A stretch of DNA of 64,000 bases from Lepidurus packardi (lineage: Eukaryota; Arthropoda; Branchiopoda; Notostraca; Triopsidae). The DNA is taken from NCBI GenBank assembly GCA_023053545.1, contig JAKZAN010000006.1:5585001-5649000 (forward strand), written 5' to 3'. Both the position numbers and the translations under genes were made by a program. The notes beneath the pieces are model-generated. The model worked only from the letters and a program-made list of their open reading frames with translations. It had not been told where the DNA came from and did not search any database. Below, in pieces: positions 1 through 31,699 of this stretch; position 1 is the first letter of the stretch, and the number at the start of each line of letters is the position of its first letter.

Positions 1-2032
1 ATAGCACCGGCTGCGGCGTTGTTCCCCGTTGTAGGCGTGTCCTCGCGCCATCTTGATGACGTTAAGCACTCGGTAAGACGGTTCTACGGTGTATAAAGCA
101 GCGAATGCGTTAGATAGTTGTTAATTACCGAATTCAAGTACCTCCGGAGGGGAATAAACTGAGAATTGCGTCCGTATGGAAATGGCTAATCAATCCAAGA
201 TGGCCGCCAATCAGAATGAGAATGGTATCGGTCAGGTGACCTCCTTTTTTCCTGTCTTTTGGAGGGCTTTCTTGACTTTCCCCAACGGTTTTTGGTGTCC
301 CAACAATTCAAGTTGGGGTGGCGCCGCAACAAAGGCACTGTGAAACCGATTGAAGGTAAAAAGCCCACCGAGTTTTTAATTTGCAAAAATCAACTGGGCA
401 AACAATTTCGCCGAAACTTTGAAAACTGTCCAAGTTCTTTTTCAAAATATTACACGAATTTTCACTGTTGAGACACAGATAAACTTTTGACTAAACAAGA
501 GCCGTTTCAGGCGTCTTCCTTCTATCACAAACAACTACGCACTCAGACTTGCACAAAATGGCGGCCGGTCGTCAAACAAACGCTACAGCGGGAGGAAAGA
601 GAGAACAGGGCTTATAAGCCTTGGGAGCCTTTGGGGTGGAGAAGGAGGGGAGGGGAGGGAAGGTGCCCTTCGACCGTTTCCTGCTACGCTAGGGAAGTTG
701 CAGACAAAGGAACGCTAGCAGCAAGCCGGAGAGTGGGAGGGAGGGGCTGGGTCTTGCGAAAGGCGTGCTGTGATTGGTCAGAAACCGGTTTGGCTCCAGT
801 CGTTCGGTCAACGACAGGGTGTTAGGATGAAAGTATGGCTGGCCGTGACGTAAGCCGGGAAAAAAGGTAACCGGGGAATTAATATGCAAAGCAATAGGAT
901 CTGGGTAACACAGCTGAGCTCTACAAATTCGCTTTGTTTGCTGACTCATGTTTAAAGTTAATTCAATGTTTATTGTATGTTTAAAGCCATTCTATTGTCC
1001 CTTTTAATAAAAAAACAAGTTAACTTCCAAGTAAAAGTTGGGGAATTTGTAGATTATTTGTTGCCAACATAAATAACTTCTTTTAGGGAAAAAAACGCAA
1101 CATACAACATTTCGTTTGTGCTGTTCATTTTCTTTGTCCCTAGACTTCCTTTAAGATTCAGCTGGTTTTCCCTACGAGAAAGAGATTCTATGGAAAACTC
1201 TTTGGACTTGGGAGTTTATCTATATATCTTGTGTGACTTGCCTTGGCAACACAAAAGCTGGCTCGGAGGCGTGATTTATACGCAGGAAAGACAAGTCGGT
1301 GGTTTGGGAGAGAGGGTCAGGTCAGTGGGCGTGGCCTAGCAAGGTTTTCATGCTATGGGCGTAGTAAGTCTTTTCCCTCCCCGACACGTTCCGCAGTTCA
1401 AAACTCGTCCACTTTTCCTTCTTGCGTTGTAAATCCTAAGCGCTGTAAATCCGAACGCGGGTCGCGGTTCCCAGCCCGCACGCTCTTCCTATTCATCCCT
1501 CCACAATCTTTCTACGGACTCGCCCAACGCAAAAGCGTTTCGGCGTTCCGCGAGCCGCCGCTTCGGTTCGGTTTCTGCTGCCCGCCCCTGTAGACAGGTC
1601 CAGCCAAGTGTCTAGGCTTCAGTCTTATCCCAGGGCTGACGGAGCAAGGGGCTCGGTGTTAAATTCGGGTGTGGCGTGCTTATGTTTTCTCTAGGTTTTC
1701 TTTTTCCCCCTCCTACGGAATAAAACAAACGCGCATTAAATGCAAGCAGTTTAAAACTCCACCGAGTTTCTGCCACCATGGTGTTCATGTGACCCTTTAC
1801 AAAAGTGGATTTTCCAAATCAAACGGCAATTTTCTCCCGTAGACACTGCGCTCTCTGTGGTTTTGTTGTGTTATCTCTGTGTCATGTGTTGTAACTAGCA
1901 ACTCCTTTTTTCTCAGTGGGATTCCAAAGTGAGATCACGCTACGCAAACCTGGAATCAAAACCAAGCTTCCCCGTGACTTTTAACCTCCTTTAAATGTCC
2001 TAATTGCTAAAACATCCAAGTTAAACTCCAAG
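1..2032 (+). promoter_or_regulatory. Upstream region and probable 5' UTR of the RING ligase gene
   Basis: No protein family is recognisable here. The stretch is relatively GC- and CpG-rich up to about 1.6 kb, as expected for a housekeeping-type promoter. It carries two YY1/Pho-like motifs: AAGATGGCCGCCAAT near 194-208 and AAAATGGCGGCC near 555-566. The second ATG opens only a 19-codon frame (558-617). A strong splice donor, CAAG|gtaagaaa, ends at 2032, and the acceptor ttttcag at 2569 precedes the first coding exon. Position 2032 is therefore a good candidate for the end of a non-coding first exon. The transcription start is not determined. The promoter assignment is an inference from composition, motifs and position. 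Confidence 0.35.
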
Positions 2033-2035
2033 GTA

Positions 2036-2215
2036 AGAAAATCGAACGTTTTCCCAACGTTTTCATCCTGAAATCCCCCAGACTCATCCTCGCAATCTTT
2101 CGCCTTAAAAATCGAACACAATAACTCGATTTAAACCAAGTATCGAAACGCAAGGAAATCGAACGTTTTCCAGACGGCGTTACCCTGAATCCATCCGATT
2201 TTCATTCTTGCCATC
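2036..2215. repeat. Imperfect ~118-bp tandem duplication
   Basis: AAATCGAACGTTTTCC occurs at about 2038 and again at about 2156, followed in both copies by related text (catcctgaa/taccctgaa, then catcc and cgcctta/atccttat). A smaller duplication, gttcttgccatccttat, follows at about 2205-2240. It lies in the likely 5' UTR intron. It looks like a diverged local duplication with no coding potential. Confidence 0.5.
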
Positions 2216-2247
2216 CTTATAGCGTTCTTGCCATCCTTATCGCCTTA

Positions 2248-2468
2248 TAGCGTGTTCCACTGGCTGCACTGGTGCAACATTTTTGGCACTCAGTGTGTAA
2301 ACATATCCATTTTTGACACTGCACCCAGCCAGTGTATTCGACTGGCAGCAATCGTTCAATATTATTGGCACTCAGTGCATGTACACAGTGTTTAAGCAAA
2401 TATAGTACGTGTGTGACAGTCTTGAGTGCGAAAAATACTGCACCAGTGTAGCCAGAGGAATGCACTGT
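2248..2468. repeat. Fold-back (MITE-like) repeat with about 45-bp imperfect inverted ends
   Basis: The left end (about 2251-2297, ccactggctgcactggtgca and onward) matches, in reverse complement, the right end (about 2420-2466). The inner part holds two more diverged units of the same sequence in alternating orientation (about 2300-2342 and 2335-2385), so the element reads as alternating inverted units. It has no ORF of note. The size and architecture resemble a small non-autonomous fold-back or MITE element. No target-site duplication could be fixed by eye. Confidence 0.5.
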
Positions 2469-2686
2469 CAAGCCTGTACCAAAGCAACTCGTAGTAAACG
2501 AAACTAATTACCTAAAAGTAGAGCATAGGAACTCGAAACTAATCTAAAAATGGATTTATCTCTTTTCAGGTGTGTTTAGGAAGGCTCCTCCCCGTTTTTT
2601 AGAACACTTTCTTGTTCCCCCCCCCCCATCACGTACGCCTTTTCATTTTTGCTGGGAAAATTGCCACCCTTTCATCACACACTCCC

Positions 2687-21806
<19,120 letters not shown>

Positions 21807-23068
21807 GCAAAATGAGAAACAAAAACACAACCCCGCCCCTTTTGCTCCCTGCACGCGATACCAAACGTGTGAAAAACCACTTCAGCGCGTGGGAGAATCC
21901 GTTTTTTAGCCACTTGAATGGGCTGTTGTCACTCCTCGTCTCTCCTTGCCCCCCCTCCCCCCCACAGGAAAAAAAAGAAACCGGTCCGGATCCCACCAAA
22001 TACTTGTTCCAGCCAAAACTCCTACTAACCCCCTTCCACGTTCCACGTGTCTTTCTATGGCGATAATAACCTCTATTTCACCTGCAAATCGTAAAATTTT
22101 TTTTAGTATTTTTATTTTTTTTTATTCGGAATGGTTTTTTGGCTATAAAAAATGCTGTCTACTCCCCTCTTGTTATAGTAGTTAAGGACAACCTTACTCC
22201 GAAGCTCTTAGTCCATATCTACCCTTGGCGTTTTTCGAAAGAGGGGAAAAGAACGATCAAAGAAATTTCGAGAATTTTCAAGAATTTTGAAAAATTGGAG
22301 AAAATTGTTTCAACGTTAGAAAGACAACATGATACACCGACACACGCATTACATGCAAACTAAAATAAAGGCAGGAAAAATTCCTCTCTGCCCCACCAAG
22401 ACAAGGTAAACAACACAGCGTTTTTTTTTTTTTTTTAAATTGTTGTCAATTTTTTGGGGCGGGAAGTAAAAAAAAAAAGTTGTGAAACCAAAAACGCCAA
22501 GTTTTTTGTCCCTTTGATGGGAATTCGGTTTTCAAGCCTTGTCCAGTTGTAATTGTGGTACTTTTTTGTCCATGTTTGCGCCTCCTGAGAAAATTACCGA
22601 AATGTTTTTGCCATTTTTTTTACAATTTTTATTTTTTACAATTTTAAAAATATTATTATTATTATTATATTTTTTTTTAAACAAAAGAAGCGATTGGGAA
22701 TTGTATGTTGGTGTATGGGATTCTAAATAGCCACCTAGCGGGCCAGTATGGAAATTTATTTCAAGTTGATCTCCATCTATTTTATTTTTTGCATTATTTT
22801 TTAAATTATTATTAGCGAGCATCATTTGAAATTTTGTGTTTTTTTATTTGGGAAACATTGAAAAATTTTTTGATTGGCTCACATGCTTTGGATTGATCCT
22901 TTCCATCACTTTTGTCGCCGTCTTTCATCAACTTCAAAAAAATCTCCGCAATAGCAAGTCGTGAATGGAAAATTAAACGCGGCCAAAGATTTTTTTTTTT
23001 TTTTGCAAAAAGGATTTCTTACATTTTTTTAACTATTTTTTCGATCATTTTTTAATTTTTTTAGTTTG

Positions 23069-23116
<48 letters not shown>

Positions 23117-24122
23117 AAAAGTTTGTTAATCGATACCCATTCTCTTCCTGCTGTTAATGGGCTAACGAAAGATTCTCCCTCAGCTTTCTCACATTCCGGT
23201 TCCAGCCAACCCTTTCTTTTCTTTGAGAAAAAAAAAGAAAAAAAATCTTTTTCTTTTTTTAACTCCCCATTTAAGCCATCGTGCGTATTGTAAAAAAAGA
23301 GAAAAAAGTTTGTCCAGCACTGCCGTCCTCCGTCGTCCAGCTTGATTCAAGTGAGCGTACCTTCCAAAAACTCAAAAAAGCAAACTTCAAAAAGCAAAAC
23401 AAAAAAAATGGATTCCTTTTTAACTTCCCTCTTCGTACATGCAAGAAAAAAAAAGAAAAAAAAAAGAAAACTATCTCACGATGTTCCAGGGATTCGTGCC
23501 GTGCGTGAAAAAATTATTGCTTTGAACAAAACAACTTTTTCGCTATGAACTCCCCTCCCCCCCCCTCTACCCTTGTCTCTCCATGGATGAATTTTTTAAT
23601 ATAATTGCTGTGATAGTTCGTTTTTTTTTTCATTTACATTGTTTTTTCTTTAGAGGTCCATTAAACCAGTTATCGCATTTTTGTCCCTGTTTGTACTTGG
23701 ATTAGAACTCATTATTCGATATTTGAAAAAAAAACTCCGTTGTTTGTCCCCACTTCCCCCCGAAAACCACCTCTACAATTTGAAAAAAAGAGAAAAAACA
23801 ATAACGAATAAGTGCGTGGGTTTTGGCTATATATTACCCTATCTTGTTGTTCACGTGGTTATCGTATACTAATTAAAAAAGCCTTCCATGCCTACATAGC
23901 CCTGTACGCCTGTAATTCCTGTGCCGCTTTGTTTGTATCGAACTGTACGGGTTAGGTTGTAAACCAGCGTTTTTTTGAAATCTCGACTCTTGTTACCTCG
24001 CGTGCTGGATAACACGTGGACTTTTCTTTAGGCAACAAGGTTAATCAAATTAATCGTTTTATTGCAGTCTTTAGAATTTTGTAGTCTTGGATGCACTTGG
24101 CGTGTCGTTTGATTCATTGACG
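21807..24122 (+). other. 3' flank/UTR of the RING gene; low-complexity DNA
   Basis: No coding region is supported after the RING stop. Poly-T tracts occur at 22424-22436 and especially 23070-23114. The segment from about 23785 to 24122 is repeated at about 28325-28675 in front of receptor 2, which ties this flank to the duplicated unit of the receptor array. Confidence 0.55.
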
Positions 24123-24620
24123 ATTTTGGAGACAGTGAGGTCATTTTTAGATCGATTTTAGGTCATTTACATAGAATTGGCAAGTTTCAACTCTAACGGC
24201 CGGAAATAGGGGAGGAGCTGCAGGGTTTTTGAAAAGACGTAGCCTCATTGGTTGAATTTGGACTCGTGGCGTGGAGTTGAAAGGGGAGAATTAATCGGGT
24301 TCTTACCGAGGGACGCGAGAACAAGCCGAAGGAACGTTACCAGGCTCGGTTAAAGCCACGCGGTTCCTTCGACTACGGCGAGTATGGGGGTTCCTAAAGG
24401 CAAGCCGAAGAAACGCGACGAGTGCCGGTTAAGGAGCACCATTCGTTCGGTTCTTGTTAATAGACTTCATTATTGCATGAATTTTTGCTTTGTGCTAGCA
24501 GGCCGAAGTAACGCTACGCAGCCCCGCCTGATGAGTGAATGAACGAATTAACTGAACAAAATGAATGAACACTATGTATTGCCTATACCAAACCCTATAT
24601 TTAACTGTGTACCTTGTTGA
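24123..24620. repeat. Receptor-array spacer repeat, copy A
   Basis: Starts attttggagacagtgaggtc and contains three direct motif units: caagccgaaggaacgtta, caagccgaagaaacgcga and caggccgaagtaacgcta. These are separated by cggttaa(ag/gg) and cattcgttcggttcttgtt. The same text recurs downstream of every receptor copy (27489, 28675, 32077 and 35656), so it belongs to the duplicated unit. No protein is coded. Confidence 0.75.
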
Positions 24621-24626
24621 GTAAAT

Positions 24627-27089
24627 TTAAGTTTCTAGTTTAGTGACAATTAGTGGCCAAGCTGTCTCCCTTAGGAAAGCTAAAACTGAGATCACAGTAC
24701 CGACTCCTAAGATCAAAAAGGCCGTTTGCAGCTGTATGAGAACAAGAGGACTCTCCGATGGTGCTTCCCCCAAATTGCGCGTTGAAAAGCAGTTAATTCT
24801 GGGAACGTATTTCGTTTCGAAATAGTTGGTTAAACCACCTTCAGTAGCTGACATTACGCTAAATTTTTTTTTTTAAGTTTAGAACGAATATTGAAAACAG
24901 GCTTTAAGTTTCAATAACTTACTTCTTCTGCAAGATCTGCGTAAGTGCTGGAACAGATTTTGATGTGTTCCACCCAGCCATGGCGGGGAAACCCGTTCCT
25001 CGTAATTCGAAAACGGCCATCCTACATTGTTTCGTTGACTGAAAATCGACATAAATCGATTCCTCGGCCATCCGATAACTCTATTTTTTCTGAGATGAAA
25101 AGCACGAAAGCTAAAATTGTAAAAAAAACAAAAAAACTCACAGTTATGAAACCATATCGTCCTCCAATAACCATTTGCACTCCTTCCCGATTAGTTTTCA
25201 CCAGAGATTCGGTGTTTTCGCGAAACAGGTTTCCAATATCTTTGTGTAAACCTGAAGTTGCTGCCTAGGATGACAATAACTGTTTTAGAATTCCATGATC
25301 GTATACAATTTATGGAATAAATGACAAGAAAGTTGTCCGAAAACATATAGCCTTTAATTGCCACGGGTTTCAGCGTACCTTTCGTCACAAAGTCTTCCAA
25401 ACTCTTAATAAGTGGCTGGGGCTGACGTGCAGTAACGAACGAAATTAGAATTGAAGTGTACGAAAATACTATAATAAAGGCTCCAAGGTTCCAAGTTGTA
25501 GCTAGAAAGCGACCTGGTAGGTGTTTAGGGCTAAATCCCCCTGCAAGAAAATGTTAAAATTATTATATTTAAAATTTAGAAATAACACTAAAAAATTATG
25601 GAATACCTTGTCCTGTAACCAGGGATACATTATAAAGCACATCTAACCCTAAATCAGGTTGATTGCCCGACATTCTCGCGACAACCCACATGGAGAGTGA
25701 AACTGATAAAAGGCTTGCAATTACGCAAATCCACACCTAGTAATTTTCAATACTGAATTAGATACTGAAAACTACTGAAAAACTTAGAAAAGGAAGCTAA
25801 ATACTTCAAAACCAAACGGTTTCGCATTTGAGAGTAAGTCATAGACCATCATCGGCGCTGGGATCAAAGCAGCCCAACGACCATTATTAGTTGGCCAGAC
25901 GAAGTCGAAGAAGGGTTGAGCATCGTAAACGTTGGCAAATATGGCAATATCGATTTCCTAAGTTAGAAATATCCTGGTCAGTTTGCTTCCAATGATGGAC
26001 TTGTACAGTTTGGGAGAAATGACCATTCTTTTAAACGATTATTTTTAAATATTCAATTCTTCAAGTCCACAAATGTTCCATCATATTTTCAATCCGTTTG
26101 TAGCGGATAGAAATTATACGTAAATCATAGCACTAGATTAGTATAGAGTAACATTTGTAACCGTACGCCTCGTAATGCCATTCCTGTTAATCCAATGGTG
26201 CTATTGCCCCGAAGGCCAAAAAGACGATCCTCAGGTTCAACAAAGTAGTACCTACACGACAGCATCGTTAGTGCGTTTATAATGTATACGTTATTACAGA
26301 ATTTACTTGAAACCAAAGCTCTTAGCTATTGCTTCAAAAAGGTCGATACTTTTGCCAGTCCATTTCACAATTCCGCCTAATTCCGACCGTATTACAGTTG
26401 GACGTATCTATCAAAAGAAAAGCCAAGTAATTGATGAACGCCTTTGGTTACCAAAAACCTAGTACTTACCTCAGTGGTCCCGGCTACTATTGTTTGCTTT
26501 TTCCATTGACTTCGAGTACAGGTTCCCGAGCTTGCTTGGTACATACTCCTCTTGATACCACGCGAATCTTCAATCAGATTCCGCAAATCTTCTACAACGG
26601 ATTGACGGGGTTTTAGCAGTCTAAAGCTTCTAGAACAAGGTGGTTCAATATTAAGCCACCAAATGAGTGATCCCGTCTCAATTTCTTTTGGCAAACTGTT
26701 CAACTTATCTGTTGAAATTGGCCTGTTTGTTAAGAGAATGAGTTTTGGAACCGCCGTCCTATTTGTATCTGCAATAAAGCCTTCTTTAGATCTAACTTTA
26801 TTCATAAGATTACTCACTGTGACGAGGTCTGATGACATCCGAAGTTATAGCAGGTAAGTTGTACTCCAGTGCTAAATCTCGAACAAGCATTTCTGCCAAC
26901 ATCTGCTGATAGAGTGGCCACTTAGTACAGCCGGCATCGTAAAGAATAACTGCTATTGGGTAAATTAAAGAAAGTTAGACTCTTGTGGATAAGTGAATAA
27001 ATGATAAGTGGATCATTCTCACGTAACTAACCTGGATTTCCTGCCTGGCCGACCGCAATCAGCACGTGTAGTAAAACTATGGTCCTCAT
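24627..27089 (-). CDS. Ionotropic receptor (iGluR-like channel), array copy 1
   Basis: Exons in transcript order: 27089-27032, 26952-26818, 26768-26470, 26407-26307, 26251-26167, 25957-25805, 25736-25607, 25540-25365, 25264-25142, 25080-24923, 24858-24627. Phases agree throughout and give 549 residues. A signal peptide (MRTIVLLHVLIAVGQAG) is followed by a short N-terminal domain to about residue 164. Ligand-binding half S1 (IKWTGKSIDLFEAIA-like text, GMALRGEIDIAIF, FFDFVWP) is at about 165-277, and M1 is at about 278-300. The pore/M2 (TTWNLGAFIIVFSYTSILIS) is at about 335-356, S2 at about 366-505, and M3 (QTAFLILGVGTVISVLAFL) at about 514-533. This is the layout of protostome chemosensory IRs. 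The S1 arginine that grips glutamate in iGluRs is not in its usual place (VYDAQPFFDF), so glutamate is unlikely to be the ligand. The weakest borders are the exon 8 donor (CCC|gtggca) and the NAGNAG acceptor of exon 2. The copy appears intact. Confidence 0.85.
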
Positions 27090-27104
27090 TATTGCTACCC
27101 GAAA

Positions 27105-27150
27105 TGAAGTACTGTACACTCGCCGATGTACCCCAACGTTTTATAGCCAA
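27105..27150 (-). promoter_or_regulatory. TATA/Inr core promoter of receptor copy 1
   Basis: On the minus strand, GGCTATAAAACG (TATA at 27145-27139) is followed by an arthropod-type initiator TACAGT with its A at 27113, 32 nt downstream. The start codon is at 27089, so the 5' UTR would be only about 24 nt. The same spacing is kept in all four copies. Confidence 0.65.
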
Positions 27151-27488
27151 CTTCTCGTGGGTTTCCACCATCAGAAATTCCTTTTAATGAATTTCTAGTG
27201 TTCTTTTTGTAAAAACCCAAGACTGACGTGACTGTTGAAATCAGTCCTTAGAAATTGTGCCGCATAATTGGACCGTCATTTAAGAACGACATACTCATAT
27301 GCGATAGTAATCCCCCGAGCAAGATCCAAAGGATGGAACTTTTGATTTATTCCTATTGCAATTATGGCTATAGCATGATTCGATTTTGCGAAATGTGATC
27401 TTCATTAAGAGCACGTTAAGGCTCCCGGATACCTTAGCTTACCTTAGAAAGTGCGCTAGCGTTAAAAAAATTTCATGAAAAAGTAACG
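27151..27488 (-). promoter_or_regulatory. Conserved upstream region of receptor copy 1
   Basis: About 340 bp upstream of the TATA box are almost identical in all four copies (31740-32076, 35320-35655 and, in part, 38876-39165). They include tgacgtgactgttgaaatca and a ttgtgccgcataatt block. Identity here is as high as in the exons, which fits recent duplication and gives no independent evidence of specific sites. Confidence 0.5.
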
Positions 27489-27910
27489 ATTTTGGAGACA
27501 GTAAGGTCATCTTTAGATCGATTTTAGGTCATTTACATCGAATTGGCAAGTTTCTACCCCAACGGTCGGAAGGAGGGGAGGAGCTCCTGGGTTTTTGAAA
27601 CGGCATAGCCTCATTGGTCGAATTTGGACTGGTGGCGTGGGGTTGAAATGGGAGAATTAACCGGGTTGTTACCGAAGGACGCGAGAACAAGCCGAAGGAA
27701 CGTTACCTGGCTCGGTTAAAGCCACGCGGTTCCTTCGACTACGGCGAGTATGGGTGTTCCTAAAAGCAAGCCGAAGAAACACGACGAGTGCGGGTTAAGG
27801 AGCACCATTCGTTCGGTTCTTTTTCTTTATAGAATTCATTATTGCGTGACAGGTGAATGAACTGGGTTTTCACTGAGCGACGGGAGACTAAGCCGGAGGA
27901 ACGCTACGAG
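27489..27910. repeat. Receptor-array spacer repeat, copy B (truncated)
   Basis: Same spacer text as at 24123, with motif units caagccgaaggaacgtta and caagccgaagaaacacga. It stops abruptly after ggaggaacgctacgagtc (about 27905) and is joined there to AT-rich sequence and a duplicated RING-gene exon. Confidence 0.75.
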
Positions 27911-27954
27911 TCAAATTTCATCAAAATTTCGTCAAATTTTCAAAATTTCATATA

Positions 27955-28311
<357 letters not shown>

Positions 28312-28324
28312 TAAAAATTTTAAA

Positions 28325-29140
28325 AACAGAGAAAAAATAATAAGGAATAAGTGCGTGGGTTTTGGCTATATATTACCCAATCTTGTTGTTTACGTGGTTA
28401 TCGTATGCCAATTAAAAAAGCCTTCCATGCCTACATAGCCCTGTACGCCTGTAATTCCTGTGCCGCTTTGTTTGTATCGAACTGTACGGGTTAGGTTGTA
28501 AACCAGCGTTTTTTTTTTTAAATCTCGACTCTTGTTACCTTGCGTGCCGGGCAACACGTGGACTTTTCTTTAGGCAAGGTTTATCAAACTAATAGTTTTA
28601 TTGCAGTCTTTAGAATTTTGTAGTCTTGGATGCACTGGGCGTGTCGTTTGAAGTCATCGATGTAAAAAGGAACAATTTTGGAGACAGTGAGGTCATCTTT
28701 AGATCGATTTCAGGTCATTTACATCGAATTGGCAAGTTTCAACTCCAACGGCCGGAAGGAGGGGAGGAGCTCCTATGTTTTTGAAACGGCATAGCCTCAT
28801 TGGTCGAATTTTGACTCATGGCGTGGGGTTGAAAGGGGAGAATTAATCGGGTTGTTACCGAGGGACGCGAGAGCAAGCCGAAAGAACGTTACTAGCCGCG
28901 GTTAAAGCCACGCGGTTCTTTCAACTACGGCGAGTATGCGGGTTCCTAAAGGCAAGCCCAAGAAACGCGCCGAGTACCGGTTAAGAAGCACCATTCGTTC
29001 GGTTCTTGTTAATAGATTTCATTATTGCATGAATTTTTGCATTGTGCTAGCAGGCCGAAGTAACGCTACGAAGCCCCGCGTGATGACTGAAACACTATGT
29101 ATTGTCTATACCAAACCCTATTTTTAACTGTGTAAATTGT
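28325..29140. repeat. Duplicated 3' flank of the RING gene plus spacer repeat, copy C
   Basis: From aataagtgcgtgggttttgg on, this is a copy of 23785-24610, including gccttccatgcctacatagc and the three-unit spacer motif. It directly precedes receptor 2, as the original precedes receptor 1. Spacers of receptors 3 and 4 lack the first 350 bp. Confidence 0.85.
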
Positions 29141-29149
29141 TGAGTAAAT

Positions 29150-31683
29150 TTAAGTTTCTAGTTTAGTGACAATTAGTGTCCAAGCTGTCTCCCTTAGGAA
29201 AGCTAAAATTGAGATCACAGTACCGACTCCTAAGATCAAAAAAGCCGTTTGCAGCTGTATAAGAACAAGAGGACTCTCCGATGGTGCTTCCCCCAAATTG
29301 CGCGTTGAAAAGCAGTTAATTCTGGGAACGTATTTCCTGTCGAAATAGTTGGTTAAACCACCTTCAGTTGCTGACATTACGCTAAATTTTTTTTTTTTAA
29401 GTTTAGAACGAATATTGAAAACAGGCTTTAAGTTTCAATAACTTACTTCTTCTGCAAGATCTGCGTAAGTGCTGGAACAGACTTTGATGTGTTCCACCCA
29501 GCCATGGTGGGGAAACCCGTTCCTAGTAATTCGAAAACGGACATCCTGCATTGTTTCGTTGACTGAAAATCGACATAAATCGATTCCTCGGCCATCCGAT
29601 AACTCTATTTTTTCTGAGATGAAAAGTACGAAAGCTAAAATTGTAAAAAAAAACAACGAAAAAACTCACAGTTATGAAACCATATCGTCCTCCAATAACC
29701 ATTTTCACTCCTTCCCGATTAGTTTTCACGAGAGATTCGGTGTTTTCGCGAAACAGGTTTCCAATATCTTTGTGTAAACCTGAAGTTGCTACCTAGGATG
29801 ACAATAACTGTTTTAGTATTCCATGATCCTATACAATTTATGGAATAAATTACAAGAAAGTTGTCCGAAAACATATAGCCTTTAATTGCCACGGGTTTCA
29901 GCGTACCTTTCGTCACAAAGTCTTCCAAACTTTTAATAAGTGGCTGGGGCTGACGTGCAGTAACGAAGGAAATTAGAATTGAAGTGTACGAAAATACTAT
30001 AATAAAGGCTCCAAGGTTCCAAGTTGTAGCTAGAAACCGACCTGGTAGCTGTTTAGGGCTAAATCCCCCTGCAAGAAAATTTTTAAATTATTATATGTTA
30101 AAATTAGAAATAAAGTTATAAAATTATGCAATACCTTGTCCTGTAACCAGGGATACATTATAAAGCACATCTAACCCTAAATCAGGTTGATTGCCCGACA
30201 TTCTCGCGACAACCCACATGGAGAGTGAAACTGATAAAATGCTTGCAATTACGCATATCCACACCTAGTAGTTTTCAATACTGAAATAGATACTGAAAAA
30301 ATACTGAAAAACGTAGAAAAGAAAGCAAAGTACTTTAGGAAACAAAAATACCTACATCATAACCAAACGGTTTCGCATTTGAGAGTAAGTCATAGACCAT
30401 CATCGGCGCTGGGATCAAAACAGCCCAACGACCATGATTAGTTGGCCAGACGAAGTCGAAGAAGGGTTGAGCATCGTAAATGTTGCCAAATATGGCAATA
30501 TCGATTTCCTAAGTTAGAAATATCCTGGTCAGTTTGCTTCCAGTGATGGACTGTACAGTTTGGGAGAAATGATCATTCTTTTAAGCGATAATTTTTAAAT
30601 ATTCAATTATTCAAGTCCATCAATGCTCCATCATATCTTAAATCAGTTCGTAGCGGATAGAAATTATACATAAATCATAGCTCTAGATTAGTATGGATTA
30701 GCTCTATATCAAAGCTCTAGATTAGTATAGAGTAACATTTGTAACCGTACGCCTCGTAATGCCATCCCTGTTAATCCAATGGTGCTATTGCCCCGATAGC
30801 CAAAAGAACGATCCTCAGGTTCAACAAAGTTATACCTACACGACAACATCTTTAGTGCGGATATAATGAATACATTATTACAGAATTTACTTGAAACCAA
30901 CGCTCTTAGCTATTGCTTCAAAAAGGTCGATATTGGTGCCATTCCATTTCACTATTCTGCCTAATTCCGACCGTATTACAGTTGGACGTATCTATCAAAA
31001 GAAAAGCCAAGTAATTGATGAACACCTTTGGTTACCAAAAACCTAGTACTTACCTCAGTGGTCCCGGCTACTATTGTTTGCTTTTTCCATTGACTTCGAG
31101 TACAGGTTCCCGAGCTTGCTTGGTACATACTCCTCTTGATACCACGCGAATCTTCAATCAGATTCCGCAAATCTTCTACAACGGATTGACGGGGTTTTAG
31201 CAGTCTAAAGCTCCTAGAACAAGGTGGTTCAATATTAAGCCAAAAAATGAGTGATCCCGTCGCAATTTCTTTTGGCAAACTGTTCAAACTGTTCAACTTA
31301 TCTGTTGAAATTGGCCTGTTTGTTAAGAGAATGAGTTTTGAAACCGCCGTCCTATTTGTATCTGCAATAAAACCTTCTTTAGATCTAACTTTATTCATAA
31401 GATTACTCACTTTGACGAGGTCTGATGACATCCAAAGTGAAAGCCGGCAAGTTGTACTCCAATGCTAAATCTCGAACAAGTATTTCTGCCAACATCCGCT
31501 GATAGAGTGGCCACTTAGTACAGCCGGCATCGTAAAGAATTACTGCTACTTGGGTAAATTAAGGAAAGTTAGACTCTTGTGGATAAGTGAATAAGTGATA
31601 AGTGGATCTTTCTCACTTAACTAACCTGGATTTCCTGCCTGGCCGACCGCAATCAGCACGTGTAGTAAAACTATGGTCCTCAT
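29150..31683 (-). CDS. Ionotropic receptor, array copy 2
   Basis: Same eleven-exon plan as copy 1, from the ATG at 31683 to the TAA at 29150-29152. The long exon 3 (within 30976-31431), S1 exons near 30960 and 30830, M1 exon near 30240, pore exon near 29930-30070, S2 exons near 29610-29790 and final M3 exon (29150-29381) are all open. Exon 3 carries a two-codon LN-S duplication (KLNSLNSLPKE) also seen in copy 3. The T-rich intron between exons 9 and 10 is 4 nt longer than in copy 1. This supports it being an intron, since read-through would shift the frame. Domains, topology and expected role (ligand-gated cation channel subunit in sensory dendrites) are as for copy 1. It appears intact. Confidence 0.82.
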
Positions 31684-31699
31684 TGCTACCTGAAATGAA

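Noticed and set aside
85-105. TATA-like tgtataaagc near the left edge
   Set aside because: No initiator at the right distance and no exon that it would serve could be shown.
22532-23548. Asn/Lys-rich frames and possible poly(A)-tailed retrocopy
   Set aside because: Low-complexity A/T tracts with no recognisable protein. The T-runs are not accompanied by target-site duplications that I could see.
24123-24620. Receptor spacer motifs as tRNA-derived SINE
   Set aside because: The gttcggttc word resembles a B box only weakly, no A box at the proper distance and no oligo-A tail were found.
25020-25035. Apparent nonsense codon in receptor copy 1
   Set aside because: It is in the read-through frame only. 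In the splice-consistent S2 frame the bases read as Cys-Arg.
24945-25268. Plus-strand frames repeated in each receptor copy
   Set aside because: Antisense shadows of the S2 exons. The recurrence only reflects the tandem duplication.
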